Positions 23,708 to 35,759 are shown, counted from the stretch's first letter. The stretch: 64,000 nt of DNA from Tethya wilhelma (GCA_964030475.1 CAXIPT010000015.1:499818-563817), one strand, 5' to 3'. Made by a program: numbers and translations. Notes: generated from the letters alone by a model not told the origin.

Positions 23708-24833
23708 GCTTGATATTTTCAAGCAGCCAGAATTTGTACAATTTCAGAAGACATTGGATGGTAGAATGAAGACTCTGAAGGCTGCTGGACAGGGTTCTGC
23801 TGTGAAAAGAGCAGAACCAATTTCACTCGAAGAAGAGAATTCTTTGTGGGAGAAGAAGATACTAGGCGACCACTCTCCCAAAGCTTTAGTAGATACGATG
23901 GTGTATATGTGTGGCTTGTATTTCGCTCAAAGGAGTGAAACAGAGCATAGGAGGCTACGAATGAGTGATATGAGTCAAGTAAAAAGCATCACTTTACTTT
24001 GGGGGCAATGTTCACAGTACTTCTTTAATAGGCGTACAAAACAACGACCTGGGTTTTCTACGTTGGCATATTGCACAACCCTTTTAGGAGCCAGTTTCCT
24101 GTTCTACAAACCTCCAGAGTTGTTTTTGGATGCAGTTTCATTGTATACAACATAGGGTATTTCTCCAGGCCTCTCAACAATCTCCCCCATTCCACATCCC
24201 AAGGGAATTGTGTGGTACAAAGATGTACCAATTGGCGTAAATACTCTTCGTTCAACAGTCCGTAATCTGTGTGAAAGAGGTGGAATCAACAGGTATAAGA
24301 CTAACCATTCTCTGCGTGTCACAGCAGCCACCCGATTATACCATAGCGGAATTGACGAACAATTAATAATGGAACGAACCGGACATAGGAGTGTGGATGG
24401 AGTAAGGGCGTACAAGCGAACATGTATGGAACAACATGAACATCTGTCTAACGTGTTACAGGGAAGTAAGAAGATCAAGCTGAGTGACGAAGACCCAGAG
24501 ATTAAGAAACCAGAGGTTATTGATGCTGACAAGCCTGTGCAGAGAGTTAGTGGTGATAGAAAGGAACATGTTGGTAAGGAAAATATTTGTCAGCTTGGGC
24601 AGTCAGTGCTTCACTTCACTAATTGTCAAAGTGTCACCATCATATGCTCCCATTTTATCATTCTCAGGCTCATTTTATTGGTTCACTCATGATCATTCAG
24701 TCCATTCACTCAAGAGTACTAGTTTTTAAGGTTCTCTTGTCTCATCAGTTGATTCTTTTTGTTACTGTTTTCTTCACATTGATCACTTATGTCTGTTACA
24801 GAAGATTTTGTTCGGATCACTATTTTAATGATC
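23708..24833 (+). mobile_element. Crypton-type tyrosine recombinase, duplicate of 25,899-27,024 (likely assembly copy)
   Basis: Identical, as far as I compared, to the reverse complement of 25,899-27,024 (both 1,126 bp), with both outer limits at single Ns. Encodes the same recombinase core, including HSLRVTAATRLYHSG and the TGHRS and AYKR motifs. I treat it as the overlapping end of a contig placed in the wrong orientation. Confidence 0.8.
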
Positions 24834-25897
24834 AATTGACTCTACACGTGACTACTTATTGCATGGGTTCAGGGAGGTCAGCATGCAATACTGGATTTAT
24901 TCAGTGCGCGGTGCCTTTGAACTATATGGCTTCCGTGGTACAAACAGAGTCAGTGCAATTTCACAGTACATAACCATAAGTAACCTAGGTAACCTAGGTA
25001 ACTTGTAAGATTAATATTCAGTATGTATTGTGTGTTCACAGAGTCAATGCACTTTGAATAACCATAGTACACCACACATAACCATAGGAAACCTAGGTAA
25101 CCTGCACAATAAGCATTATGTATGCATTGTGTGTTCACACATGCTTAACATTGTGTTTTCACTGAGTCAGTGCACTTTGGATAACCACATGTAGTAGATC
25201 ACACATAACCATAGGAAATCTATACGATAATTGGGGTTAATCTGTACGATAATTGGGGTTCTGTACGATAACTGGGGTTAACATTTAGGCGTGCAAGTAC
25301 TATCACACCAGGTGGTCCAACTGTTGCTCTGAGACGCCCTGACACTAGAACCACTTCTTTACACTAGAGGGGATGGGAATTGTCTCTCACATGTCACTAA
25401 GGGGTCTCAGACCCAATATAGTACAATACGAAATGCAATCACTACCCACATGGAAGCAAATGATACACCATACTGGTGAACACTTCAAAGTAGTTCGAGG
25501 AATTGTATCATAAATATTACAGAAAAGGACCTCGATGACTTATTAGAGAGGGTATCGTTGATGTCAGAAGAGTCATCGTTGCCTCACCTCCTAGATTTGT
25601 TGGTCCTCATTCAGCATCCATTCCTAATCCTGCATGGTCCACTCTGCTATATATGATCCACGCCTATAAGGCCACCTCCCGCCCAAAGACACCACACCAC
25701 AGTCTTCGATTTCCTCATTTGACAACTGGACGTAACAGGATACAGACAGTGACAACCAGGCCTAGGCCTAATAGGCCTTGCTCTAGGCCTAGGACAAGGC
25801 CGGGAGGACCAGCACCAAATAATTCGAACAAGTCCTTCTTTATCGCAAGCATAATATATGTGTATATATATATATAGAGGGAGGGGACCGTTTCCTG
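24834..25897 (+). other. Region right of the Crypton: repeat array and unplaced sequence
   Basis: 24,960-25,290 carries the GGTAACCTAGGTAACC repeat and a short triplicated GTACGATAA(T/C)TGGGGTT motif. 25,290-25,860 has short open frames (for example 25,653-25,877, Arg-Pro-rich from an AGGCCTAGG-rich palindromic stretch) that I do not believe are coding. The end at 25,897 is an N join. This probably includes the 3' flank of the Crypton. Confidence 0.5.
24960..25290 (+). repeat. Satellite-like repeat array, GGTAACCTAGGTAACC core (plus orientation)
   Basis: Units of about 100-115 bp with ordered words: TGTGTTCACAGAGTCA, GTGCACTTTGGATAACCA, AGTACACCACACATAACC, AGGAAACCTAGGTAACCTG, then an ATAAGCATTATGTATG tail. 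Further arrays of the same unit are at 28.5-28.75, 29.37-29.85, 31.39-32.95 and 33.07-33.42 kb. Confidence 0.8.
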
Positions 25898-25898
25898 N

Positions 25899-27497
25899 GA
25901 TCATTAAAATAGTGATCCGAACAAAATCTTCTGTAACAGACATAAGTGATCAATGTGAAGAAAACAGTAACAAAAAGAATCAACTGATGAGACAAGAGAA
26001 CCTTAAAAACTAGTACTCTTGAGTGAATGGACTGAATGATCATGAGTGAACCAATAAAATGAGCCTGAGAATGATAAAATGGGAGCATATGATGGTGACA
26101 CTTTGACAATTAGTGAAGTGAAGCACTGACTGCCCAAGCTGACAAATATTTTCCTTACCAACATGTTCCTTTCTATCACCACTAACTCTCTGCACAGGCT
26201 TGTCAGCATCAATAACCTCTGGTTTCTTAATCTCTGGGTCTTCGTCACTCAGCTTGATCTTCTTACTTCCCTGTAACACGTTAGACAGATGTTCATGTTG
26301 TTCCATACATGTTCGCTTGTACGCCCTTACTCCATCCACACTCCTATGTCCGGTTCGTTCCATTATTAATTGTTCGTCAATTCCGCTATGGTATAATCGG
26401 GTGGCTGCTGTGACACGCAGAGAATGGTTAGTCTTATACCTGTTGATTCCACCTCTTTCACACAGATTACGGACTGTTGAACGAAGAGTATTTACGCCAA
26501 TTGGTACATCTTTGTACCACACAATTCCCTTGGGATGTGGAATGGGGGAGATTGTTGAGAGGCCTGGAGAAATACCCTATGTTGTATACAATGAAACTGC
26601 ATCCAAAAACAACTCTGGAGGTTTGTAGAACAGGAAACTGGCTCCTAAAAGGGTTGTGCAATATGCCAACGTAGAAAACCCAGGTCGTTGTTTTGTACGC
26701 CTATTAAAGAAGTACTGTGAACATTGCCCCCAAAGTAAAGTGATGCTTTTTACTTGACTCATATCACTCATTCGTAGCCTCCTATGCTCTGTTTCACTCC
26801 TTTGAGCGAAATACAAGCCACACATATACACCATCGTATCTACTAAAGCTTTGGGAGAGTGGTCGCCTAGTATCTTCTTCTCCCACAAAGAATTCTCTTC
26901 TTCGAGTGAAATTGGTTCTGCTCTTTTCACAGCAGAACCCTGTCCAGCAGCCTTCAGAGTCTTCATTCTACCATCCAATGTCTTCTGAAATTGTACAAAT
27001 TCTGGCTGCTTGAAAATATCAAGCCTAGGTGTCCTCTCTCGTGCGTATCGAATTCCACAGCATAATTGGTGAAGTGTGTTGGGAGGATATTCCTTCCCAT
27101 CCTTCCTCCTCACCTCCAACACAAAACAACACAACCATCGATTAAACTCAGGAGGGTTACTGGCCAAAATCATTAGATGAGCAGGAGAGTCATATACATT
27201 CACTCTTCTTCTATGCTCGCTCCACTCCTTCCACACTTTCACGCTCCAACTGGTTTGCTTCAAGGTATTCAAGGGAACCGCAGATTTCTGAGCATTTTTC
27301 ACATCAGCTTCACTAACAGTCACAAACCTTGAAGAGGTCGCTCCATTTTTAGCTGTGTTCTGTGGCACAGTTAAGTCAATGAAGTTGTCTGGGTTAGGTG
27401 CTTGAGAAAGAAAGTTCCCCACATCAAAAGATGGTAGCGTATCCACTAATTCTTGAGTGCAAACCTCCAGAAGGTCTTCTGGCAGAGATTCATCCAT
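25899..27497 (-). mobile_element. Crypton-type tyrosine recombinase element (DUF3504-like), broken frames
   Basis: Frame 27,497-26,577 holds an N-terminal part and the block [12 protein letters not shown]...[18 protein letters not shown], then [18 protein letters not shown] carrying the first catalytic Arg. Frame 26,522-26,040 holds HSLRVTAATRLYHSG (His and Arg), TGHRS (His) and VRAYKR (Tyr nucleophile). This set and the wording match Crypton recombinases and their domesticated ZMYM/QRICH1 relatives. Between about 26,660 and 26,520 the reading is best in another frame (HNPFRSQF, then YFSRPLNN), so the gene has two frameshifts, not just the apparent TAG at 26,577. As Cryptons lack TIRs, I cannot place the element ends. 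Confidence 0.7.
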
Positions 27498-27662
27498 TCT
27501 TTCTATCGCAAACCAGCTTGAAAAATGGAAAAAGCCCGCTCAAACCAATGAAACCATACCAACTGATCAGCTGATTAGACATTTTGACGTCATTTCTCAT
27601 GTCTGCTACTATGGCAGTGCCATGCCAACATTGCTACTATGAAAACTTCTGCGGTACAAACC

Positions 27663-27748
27663 GGTTATAGTACGCCCACTCGTAGTATTAGCTTTCATAG
27701 CACTCGTGCTATAAATCGCTAATACTACTCGTTGTTGTACTATAACCT
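27663..27748. repeat. Hairpin near the Crypton 5' side
   Basis: GGTTATAGTAC pairs with GTACTATAACC, and inside it GTAGTATTAGC pairs with GCTAATACTAC. Followed to about 27,960 by AT-rich sequence with many AGATCTT / AAGATCT words. Short foldback element or remnant. Confidence 0.55.
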
Positions 27749-28049
27749 ATATGAACACCTAGGTCCCTAGTGAAAAAATCTTGTAAGATTTTGTTAGATT
27801 ATAGACCAAGATCTTATTAGATCTTCTAACAATATCATATATGATCTTGTAGGAATTTGGAACCATGTTTTATGGTTCTTTAAATTTAATGATCTTATAA
27901 TATTTTGTAAGATCATGCCTGACAAATCTCAAATGAACTTGCATGAGTGATCTTGTAATCTCAAAATTCCAATAGTAACAAATACATGGCAGCAAAGAAT
28001 TATGTATAAAATAGTCAATATGTTACTGTATAGTGTCACTGAACTCCAG

Positions 28050-30392
28050 TTACTCAATAAGAATAGGTTTGGCATCTCTGTGTACTTCTGGTTGAGTGTA
28101 GATAAAACATCTTTTGTCTTGTAACGACCGGCATATCAGTGCTGAAGGCATTTTGCATGAGATTAAATTAAAAATAAATGAGGTTGTTACTTATTGTCTT
28201 ACATTTGATGCTAATGTATAATGTACTCACCAAACAAAATGGTAACCCTTTCTTGGTCTAGTGGAGGCTTGGAGGACTTTGATGATGGTAAAATTAGTGA
28301 CTCTTCTTTTGTGAACATAAGATCCAGAAGAACCCGGGCATAAGCCGTTGCATCATTTGCAAAAACTTTCAGAAGATTTCTCCCATTGTACTGCAAGTGC
28401 AAGAAATAGGTATTACATATAGTAATGATACACGAGTGTGTGTGTGTGGTATATTACCATGTAGGGTGGGTCAATCTCATGTTCACTCTTTACACCACTT
28501 CCCTCCGATAGCTTCTTCAAAATTTTCTCAATTTTTGACTCTGTGAACACATAATACATACTGAATATTAATCTTACAAGTTACCTAGGTTACCTAGGTT
28601 ACTTATGGTTATGTACTGTGGTTATCCAAAGTGCACTGATTCAGGCTGTGAACACACGAAGTTAGCTTGCACTGACTCTGTGAACACACAATGCATATAT
28701 TTATCACCTAGGTACGTTACCTAAGGTTATTTGTGGTGTACTGTGGTTATATCTCAGGGTAGTTAAGGCATGGGACGAATAATAAGGCCTAATTAACTTA
28801 AGGATTGGAATATCTCCTTTCATTTTTCATTGTTAAGTTTTTAACTTTGGATTTTGAATGTTCGTATACAAAATTATGTCGTATAACCATGAATATTTGC
28901 ATAATTTAAAGAAAATATATTTTGCAAAATGAGGATTTGTTCCCATGGTGCTGCAGGCTGTTGTCATGGTTACACATTAATAATAATGTGTACTAATTAC
29001 TTGCAGCTGTGCATAATGAATAAATAAATAATTAATGAGATATGACCATTTACTAAATAATGCACACTTTATTAAAAGTTCAAGTTACTATTATCTCATT
29101 AATTATGCATTTATTCATTATGTGCAGCTGGAATCAATTATAGTACCCCACCTGAGTAATGTGTAACCATGACAACAGCCTTCTACTACCATGGGAACAA
29201 ATCCTATTTTTGCAGCGATTTTTTTCCTTCTCTGCCAGATACAAATATTATAATCACATGATCATAAAACTTTGCACAAACATCTAAAATGACAAGTATA
29301 ACTTGAATATTAAAATTGAAACAATAAAATGAAAACTATAAGGAGATATTGAAATTGTCAACTACCCTGAGATCCAAAGTGTACTGACTCTGTGAACACA
29401 CAATACATACTTAGTGTATATATATAGCACAAAATATTGTTGGGAATAAAATTTGGCAGATTCAAAATTTCATCATTGGCATTTGGCTTTAGCGCTCGCA
29501 GCAATACACGTTTTCGGGACGTGCATGCGCAAAAATGACTGTTTGGAGAATTTAATATTGGCAGTCCTTACCAAAACCGTCAATCCACCAATATATTAAC
29601 ATCTGCCAAATTTTTTTGCTATAATAATAATAATAATATGGAATGATAATATATCGTTCAGGTTACCTAGGTTTCCTATGGTTATGTGTGGTGTACTATA
29701 GTTATCTAAAGTGTATACCGCTGACTCTATGAACACAATATACAAAGCCGTATTATACATAATATTAATCGTACAGGCCATTATCTAGGTTACTATGGTT
29801 ATGCACGTGTGGTGGTCTATGGTTATTCAAGGTAATGTATAGTTTAGTGGACTTGTAGCTAATTAGAGCTACTGGTATGTATATAAGGTACACAATAATT
29901 ATGATATTATGTAACTGTATTGGGTGTCCAGAGTCAGTGCTTAAGGTTAGAGGTTTTTGTATGGGCAGGGATCAAAATAAAACATTAATGATATTCAGAG
30001 GCTCATAGGAACTCTTGATACTATCTCAAAGCCGAAAGGATTTGGTCTCGAAATGGCTATCAACTACCAGGCCGCTTAAAAGACAACAGATGAACAAAAC
30101 AACGTATGTTTAAAACAAGGAAAACTGCTCCCACCCAGTCAAAAACTCAGCATCATATTCAAGACACACAAATACCCTGTACAAGCTCACATACCTCACT
30201 GCCTCTCTCTTTCTCCAGGGAAGAAAACTGAATGGCCCTGTCAAATTATAGTTTTTGTGTGTTGAGTGTGATTGATTTTGACCTCTGACCTTCCACATTG
30301 GTGAGCTCAAAGTGAGTCTGTACAGGAAGGCTTGGTTCGATACGCCCACCAAGCTTTGAAGTCACAACTAGCACACACTCTCTGCTAGCCAT
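28050..30392 (-). CDS. Small BEN-domain-like protein, four exons, 145 aa
   Basis: Exons 30,392-30,290, 28,540-28,458, 28,390-28,231 and 28,141-28,050 join in consistent phases to 146 codons with TAA. Exon 1 begins MASRECVLVVTSKLGGRIEP. Exons 2-3 give an acidic/basic helix and then the BEN-like block NLLKVFANDATAYARVLLDL, FTKEE and LDQERVTILF, matching the R.LLD.LFT.EE...LD..KV pattern of BEN domains (chromatin or DNA binding). It lacks other domains. The acceptor of exon 2 (TGTGTTCACAG then AGTCA) is identical to a piece of the satellite repeat that fills the intron. The exon 1 donor is GTCAGA, which is weak, so the link to exon 1 is the least sure part. Confidence 0.5.
28541..28750 (-). repeat. 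Satellite-like repeat, minus orientation, abutting an exon
   Basis: Two units of the GTTACCTAGGTTACC repeat in the intron of the BEN-like gene. The array starts exactly at the exon edge 28,540. A further array continues at 29,372-29,850 beyond the inserted MITE. Confidence 0.75.
28754..29371. mobile_element. MITE family E, copy 1
   Basis: TIR CTCAGGGTAGTT at the left and AACTACCCTGAG at the right, with a likely AT target duplication. The interior contains two inverted TTAATTATGCAT / ATGCATAATTAA-like arms and GGTTACACATTA words. Splits the satellite array in the BEN-like intron. Confidence 0.65.
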
Positions 30393-30570
30393 CCTGGAAA
30401 CTTACTGCACATTTTCATGCATATCACTACACAGCCATCCTATTGCATGCACAAGACACACCCGTACTATTAATTTTTTATGAGTAATTTTTTTTAGTGC
30501 CTGTCTTCTGCGGTTCTCAAAGAATGCTTCTTTGGTGTGGTCTAATTTCCAGTCACTTGTATGAACTCAG

Positions 30571-31262
30571 TGTAGTTAAGGCGTGGGTCAGTCATTTACC
30601 TTAACTTTGGCCTAATTTATATTCAAGATTGCAATATCTTCATAACAAATTAAACTTTTTCCATGAAACTGAAAACTCAAATTGCCTGGACTAATATTGA
30701 CCAATTGATATGTAAATTAGGTCATGTGATCTTTTTGGCTTGGATAAATTAGCAATTTATGAATAATTTATTAGGTGGAAGACAACCCCTGTTGCTATGG
30801 CAACCAAATTTTATCAACTTGATCAGTACATGATGCTTAACAAAATGTTGTTGGGGGTGTTGTCATGCATAATTGAATTAAAGATATTCAATTTTTTCTA
30901 TTAAATGCACACCAGCCGAAACCTTCTCAGTTATATCTCCTGAACGGTATGACGAAATTTTACCCCCCTTGAAAAGATTGTACTTTATGATATGATCCTG
31001 TTCTTAAGTTTTGGCTGCCATAGCAACAGGGGAAGTCCTCAGGAAAATGAATTATTCATATTTTAGTGATATTGTTAAAGCTTCAATATTTTCATGAATA
31101 TTCAATTATTTAATTTGGAAATTTTGGAAACACGTAATAAAAAGGTTATGTTTTAGGTAATGTAATAATATAATTTTAGCAAAGAAGGTAGTAGATTTGG
31201 TCAATATGATTTTTTATTATGGACATTTTAGGTTGTTTTGCTAATTGACCCAGGCCTTAATA
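30571..31262. mobile_element. MITE family E, copy 2
   Basis: Left end CTCAGTGTAGTTAAGGCGTG, then GGGTCA; the right end has TGACCCAGGCCTTAA followed by GCGCAGAG. Contains GTTGCTATGGCAACCAAAT, shared with copy 3 at 57,372-58,090. No coding frame. A two-base AA target duplication is possible. Confidence 0.6.
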
Positions 31263-31389
31263 GCGCAGCGCAGAGAAGACAACTTCCGTTCACTAGGAAA
31301 ATGATCTCCAACACCACTTTCATTCACAATTGTACATTTGGATATACTAATCTTGGACACACCCCTTCACGATCCACTAATTAAATTAC

Positions 31390-32950
31390 AACCATATGAA
31401 ACCTATGTAACCTGTTTGTAAATATCAAGTTATGTATGTATTAATTGTGTGTTCACATGTCAGTGCTTAACTGTTTGAAAAACCATAGCTACATAGTAAT
31501 AACATATATATATATATTGTCCTATTCCCCCCTCTCTCTCTTTTATTTAAAGTTTCCTGAGCCAACTACTGTCTCCATCACCTAAAGTATCATGCTGATT
31601 ACTTTAGGTGTGAGGACAATATACACTGCTGGTCTTATGAAGAGCTATATGCATGGAACAGCAATGGGGTAACCTAGTGACTATACTGGAAAGAGAGTAC
31701 ATGTGAAACCAGTGGAAAGGAAATAATGTGTTTGCTTCAGTGGATTCCACTTCGTTTGTGTCAAAACAAGCTTCTAATTGTGCCTATTATTTTGCCACTG
31801 CTAAAGCAATTCAGTTTTCTGATGGTAGTACTTGTGAATGTCAATTTAGAGATTTATTAACTTAATTTAAGCTTAACAAAATTATGTGATCCTTGTTATT
31901 TCTGTGTTCTCTTGGTTGTGTGTTATTTTGTTGAGTGTTATTTGTCGATTGTACTATCCCCTATCTCCCTTTGCACCTCCTGTTGGTGTGTTTCATGACA
32001 ATTACAATTGTAATGTGTGCGCTCAGTTTGGATAACCATAGAACACCACACATAACCATAGGTAATATAATAGGTAACCTGTACGATAAACATTATATAT
32101 TTATTGTGTGTTAATGTTCATGAGTCAGTGCTTAACTTTGAGTGTTCACACAGAGTAAGTGCACTTTGGATAACCAATAGTACACCACACATAACTATAG
32201 GTAACCTAGGTAACCTGTATACGATAAACATTATGTATTATGTGTTCACAGACTCTGTGTCTAACTTCTGAACTAAATTCTGTACTCTGCATAGTTTATA
32301 TGGGCGCACGTGCATATTAAACTGTTTTGGCGATTTTTAATTTAGCGATTTGAAGAAGTTCGCCAATTCACCAAATTTAATTCTCGCCAAGTTTACCCGC
32401 TATACAGTAATAGAACCTAGGTAACCTGAACGATAATATATGTATTGTGTGTTCACAGAGTCTCTGCTTAACTTTGTGTGTTCACACTGAACAGAATCAG
32501 TGCCCTTTGCATGGATAACCATAGTACACCATGCACACATAACTTCAGGAAACATAGGTAACCTGTATGATAAACATTACAATATGTATTGTATGTTCAC
32601 AGAGTCAGTGCTTAATTTTGTGTGTTTGCAGAGTAAGTGCACTTTGGATAACCAATAGTACACCACACAACTATAGGTAACCTACGTAGGTAACCTGTAC
32701 GATAAACACTATTATATGTATATTGTCTTCAAAGAGTCTACGCTTTTAATAATTTGGTGTGTTCACAGAGTCAGTGCTTAACTTTGTGTGTTCACAGAGT
32801 AAGTACACTTTGGATAAATAATAGTACACCACACATAACTATAGGAAATGTATAGGTAACCTGTACGATAAAAATAATTATAATAATTTATATGTATTGT
32901 GCACGTGTTTTCCGAGTCTGTGCTTAAGCTTGTGTGTTCACAGAATCTGA
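31390..32950 (+). repeat. Satellite-like repeat arrays, plus orientation, interrupted
   Basis: At least eight units of the CACAGAGTCAGTGC ... GGTAACCTAGGTAACCTG repeat at 31,390-31,500 and 32,020-32,950. They are interrupted by unique sequence (31,510-32,010) and by a short AT-rich insert with TTTGGCG / CGCCAA words (32,270-32,410). Confidence 0.75.
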
Positions 32951-33069
32951 CCTAAGTCGAATAACGTTTTGCAGATAACCAGTTTTCGAGGTTTTCCTAG
33001 TCTTCTATATTCATATTAATTTTATAAGCTTTCTATCAATAAATAAATAATGCATGTTTATAATGAGCT

Positions 33070-33420
33070 ATTACAAGCGCTGACTCTGTGGACACACAAT
33101 ACATACATAATATTTATCACACAGGTGCCTAGGTTTCCTATGGTTATGTGTGGTGTACTGTGGTTATCCAAAGTGTACTGACTCTGTGAACACAAAGTTA
33201 CTAGTAAGCACTTACTCTGTAAACACACATTATATATACACACGTAATGTTTATTGTACAGGTTACCTATAGGTATGTGTGATGTACATGGATATCCACA
33301 ATGTACCGAGTCCGACTCTGTGAACACACAAGGTTAAGCACTGACTCTGTGAACACAGAAGGCAGACTCTGTAAACACACAATACATACATAATGTTTAT
33401 CATACAGGTACCTAGATGGG
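33070..33420 (-). repeat. Satellite-like repeat array, minus orientation
   Basis: Three to four units (GACTCTGTGAACACA, then CTAGGTTTCCTATGGTTATG) inverted relative to the array ending at 32,950. Confidence 0.75.
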
Positions 33421-35200
33421 TTCAGTGGAATTTAACACAGCTGGTAGGCAGCCACTTGCTGCATGGTGAGTTGGTTCAGTTTGTATTGTGAGAGCTGTTT
33501 TGGTTGAAACTTTGCCCTGCTTTGCATTTGGAGCTATTTTAACAATGTGTCAAATAGAACAGTTCAGGGATACAAACATTTAGAGTCCATACTAGGTGTA
33601 AATGTGAACGTGTACCCCTGTGCTTTCTCGTATGCTTTTGCAGACACTATACAAATCAGTGATATCCACGTGAATGGTAATGGTTTTACTTCATCGATAC
33701 AATTAGCTATACATAAAAACAAACAGTATAATTAATACTCATGCATACATTATTAAGTGTAAAATTCTTGTGTTAAAGATCCTGTTTTATCTAATATCAT
33801 TTTGTGTATACATTATAAAGGATTAAGCTATCATACTTCACATCAATGTGTATAATCCTATCATGCAGGTTATGGCAGAACTTGTCCATTTGGATACACT
33901 TTCTGAAGTTTATCGAAGATTTGTACTTATCAAACATCCTCGCTGATAGATTTGCAATAACCCATGTCAAAACACATCATTGTAGTGTACATGAAAAACA
34001 CTTGCAGCTAGGTATAGCATTATAGGCCCAAATAAATTTTGCTGGCATTTTTTAAGCAAAATAGGTAGCTGAAAGCAATGAGCATTTTTCTGGAAAAATA
34101 GGCATGCATAATCTTGCATCTCATACAGATAAAAGATCATTATTCTTAGACTAGCATCTGTATACTGAGTGGCATTGTGTTTATTTGAGCATGCAATTTG
34201 ACTATACTAGTAGGCTGGAGGACAAAGTTGAACTGCCTATAAATGTTTCAGTACACACTAAGGTAGCTAGACTAGCTGTTCCTTTTTTGTTTAGGTTTTG
34301 TAGTTGTTGTGTTTTGCTTTTACCAGCAAGAGTGCAAAACTATAATGGTTTTATGTCCTTATAATTTGTACCATACAGTACAAGGGCAATCAATGCCGTG
34401 AGTATAGTTTTGTCTATTTGGCCTACTATTGTTATTTCCTTTTCATCAAAAAACTCATTGTTCATAGAATTGTATTAGCATAATTGAAGCAAGTTTTTTT
34501 TGTTGTTAGTTTCCATGTAAAATATAGCAACAGAAGCAAGGAATTAACAGGTTATGATGTACACATTCTTAAAAAGAATTATTTTACAAACTGAACAGCT
34601 ATTTTTCTACTCCATATGTCTTAATTCAAGATAAAATAATTGCTAGGTCACTTGATAAGTGTTTTGTCAGCACCAGACTTGAAAGCCTCAAAAACTGCCT
34701 GAAAATGTACAAGAAGTGATCTCAGGTAGTCTAAAATTGAAAAATTTTCTGGGTATAGGCATGCCCCCAAACCCCCTATGCTAGATGGCCCGCGGCGTGG
34801 TATGTAATGCTCTTTTACTTGTCCCCCCTGAAGTTTTTTTTAAAGTATTTATTTATTACTACCTTGTGAATTGTGCTGCTCTCTCTGACTTTCTATAAAA
34901 CCTATTCAAACACTGCCACTGGATTATCAAACTGGCTAACATGCATGCTTTTCATGTATGCTAGATTGCAAAATACTGGAGGCACTTTCTCAAAGAAGCT
35001 GCAGCTCTTTTGCTGCATCTCGAGTCCTCTTAGATTTTAGCGCGGAAACCAGAAAACTGCGTGGAGAATTTGGAATTTGGAATGCGTATGTCTACAAAAG
35101 GGTTAAAATTTTGTTGGATGACGTTCCGATCTGTCTCGCGGATCGCGGAGGCCTCGATGGGATGTGAACGATTACGACACCGGGGTGTATTTTTCACTTC
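33421..35200. other. No gene recognised
   Basis: AT-rich. Short open frames (33,547-33,735; 34,958-35,167) show no family features and no convincing splice context. The last 100 bp are the upstream flank of the MACPF piece and are homologous, inverted, to about 41,690-41,770. Confidence 0.5.
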
Positions 35201-35241
35201 CGGGTGTCCTTGAAAATTTGGTTACCGCAGATTGGCGTTTC

Positions 35242-35249
35242 TATAAAAA
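35242..35249 (+). promoter_or_regulatory. TATA box of the second MACPF-VPS62 copy
   Basis: TATAAAAA 42 bp upstream of the ATG at 35,291. It is conserved at the same spacing in the intact copy. Confidence 0.5.
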
Positions 35250-35290
35250 GGGCACACAAACAATTCATCTATAATTCCACGAAGAGCAAG

Positions 35291-35513
35291 ATGGATACCA
35301 CACTAGCAGATGCAACTAAACAAAAAATTAGCAACATAGCATCGCAGTACCTTGGCAGTGGTTACGACGTTTGTGGAGAGTATGCTAATGGTGTGAGTGT
35401 CAAGAAGAGGATCTTCGACCTCGACAAAGTCCCCGAGCACGAGATTCGCAAACTATCAAACAGAACCGCAAATTTCTTTTCAGTGGTTGGCAAGAGTGTG
35501 AATGAGTACCAGA
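35291..35513 (+). CDS. MACPF-VPS62 protein, second copy, N-terminal piece only (cut by N at 35,514)
   Basis: Begins MDTTLADATKQKISNIASQY and runs 74 codons, matching the intact protein's start, until the N in the codon after VNEYQ. The flank up to about 100 bp before the TATA box is also shared. It lies in opposite orientation to the C-terminal piece at 23,092-23,706. If 25,899-35,513 is turned round the two pieces fall on one strand, with about 0.58 kb between them missing. Confidence 0.75.
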
Positions 35514-35514
35514 N

Positions 35515-35758
35515 CTGGAGGTTAGTAGATTCTAATTAAGGTTCACCAGGGTGCAATGGCGGGAGTTCAGGGGTGTGACTAAGGGGTTGGCTAGGGGGGG
35601 ACACCAAGAGGCTTTAGTGCCGATGGAGTGTACGGGTCTGGCTCGTCATTGGTACGACTGAGCTGTTGTTGGCAGAGTGGCCGAGAGGTTGTCCAGTTCA
35701 GGAAGTGTGACAAAAGGGGTGCAATCGGGCTACCTTCATCACGGGGAAAAAGGCAGGA
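35515..35758. other. 244-bp orphan fragment between two single Ns
   Basis: GC-richer than its surroundings, no frame of note. Contains GGCAGAGTGGCCGAGAGGTT, which resembles the start of a Leu/Ser tRNA, but no fold or B-box follows. Position uncertain. Confidence 0.4.
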
Positions 35759-35759
35759 N

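Noticed and set aside
24960..25290. CRISPR-like spaced repeats
   Set aside because: Eukaryotic context; units vary in length and spacers are part of the same repeat, so this is a satellite-type array.
25647..25943. Arg-Pro-rich frames on both strands
   Set aside because: They come from an AGGCCTAGG palindromic stretch and one crosses an N join; no family features.
23708..27024. Large perfect inverted repeat of the recombinase, as if a palindromic transposon
   Set aside because: Both copies start at single-N joins and match base for base; an assembly overlap placed in the wrong orientation explains this better, and Cryptons do not have long TIRs.
35660..35740. tRNA-like start GGCAGAGTGGCCGAGAGGTT
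   Set aside because: No anticodon arm, B-box or closing acceptor stem follows.
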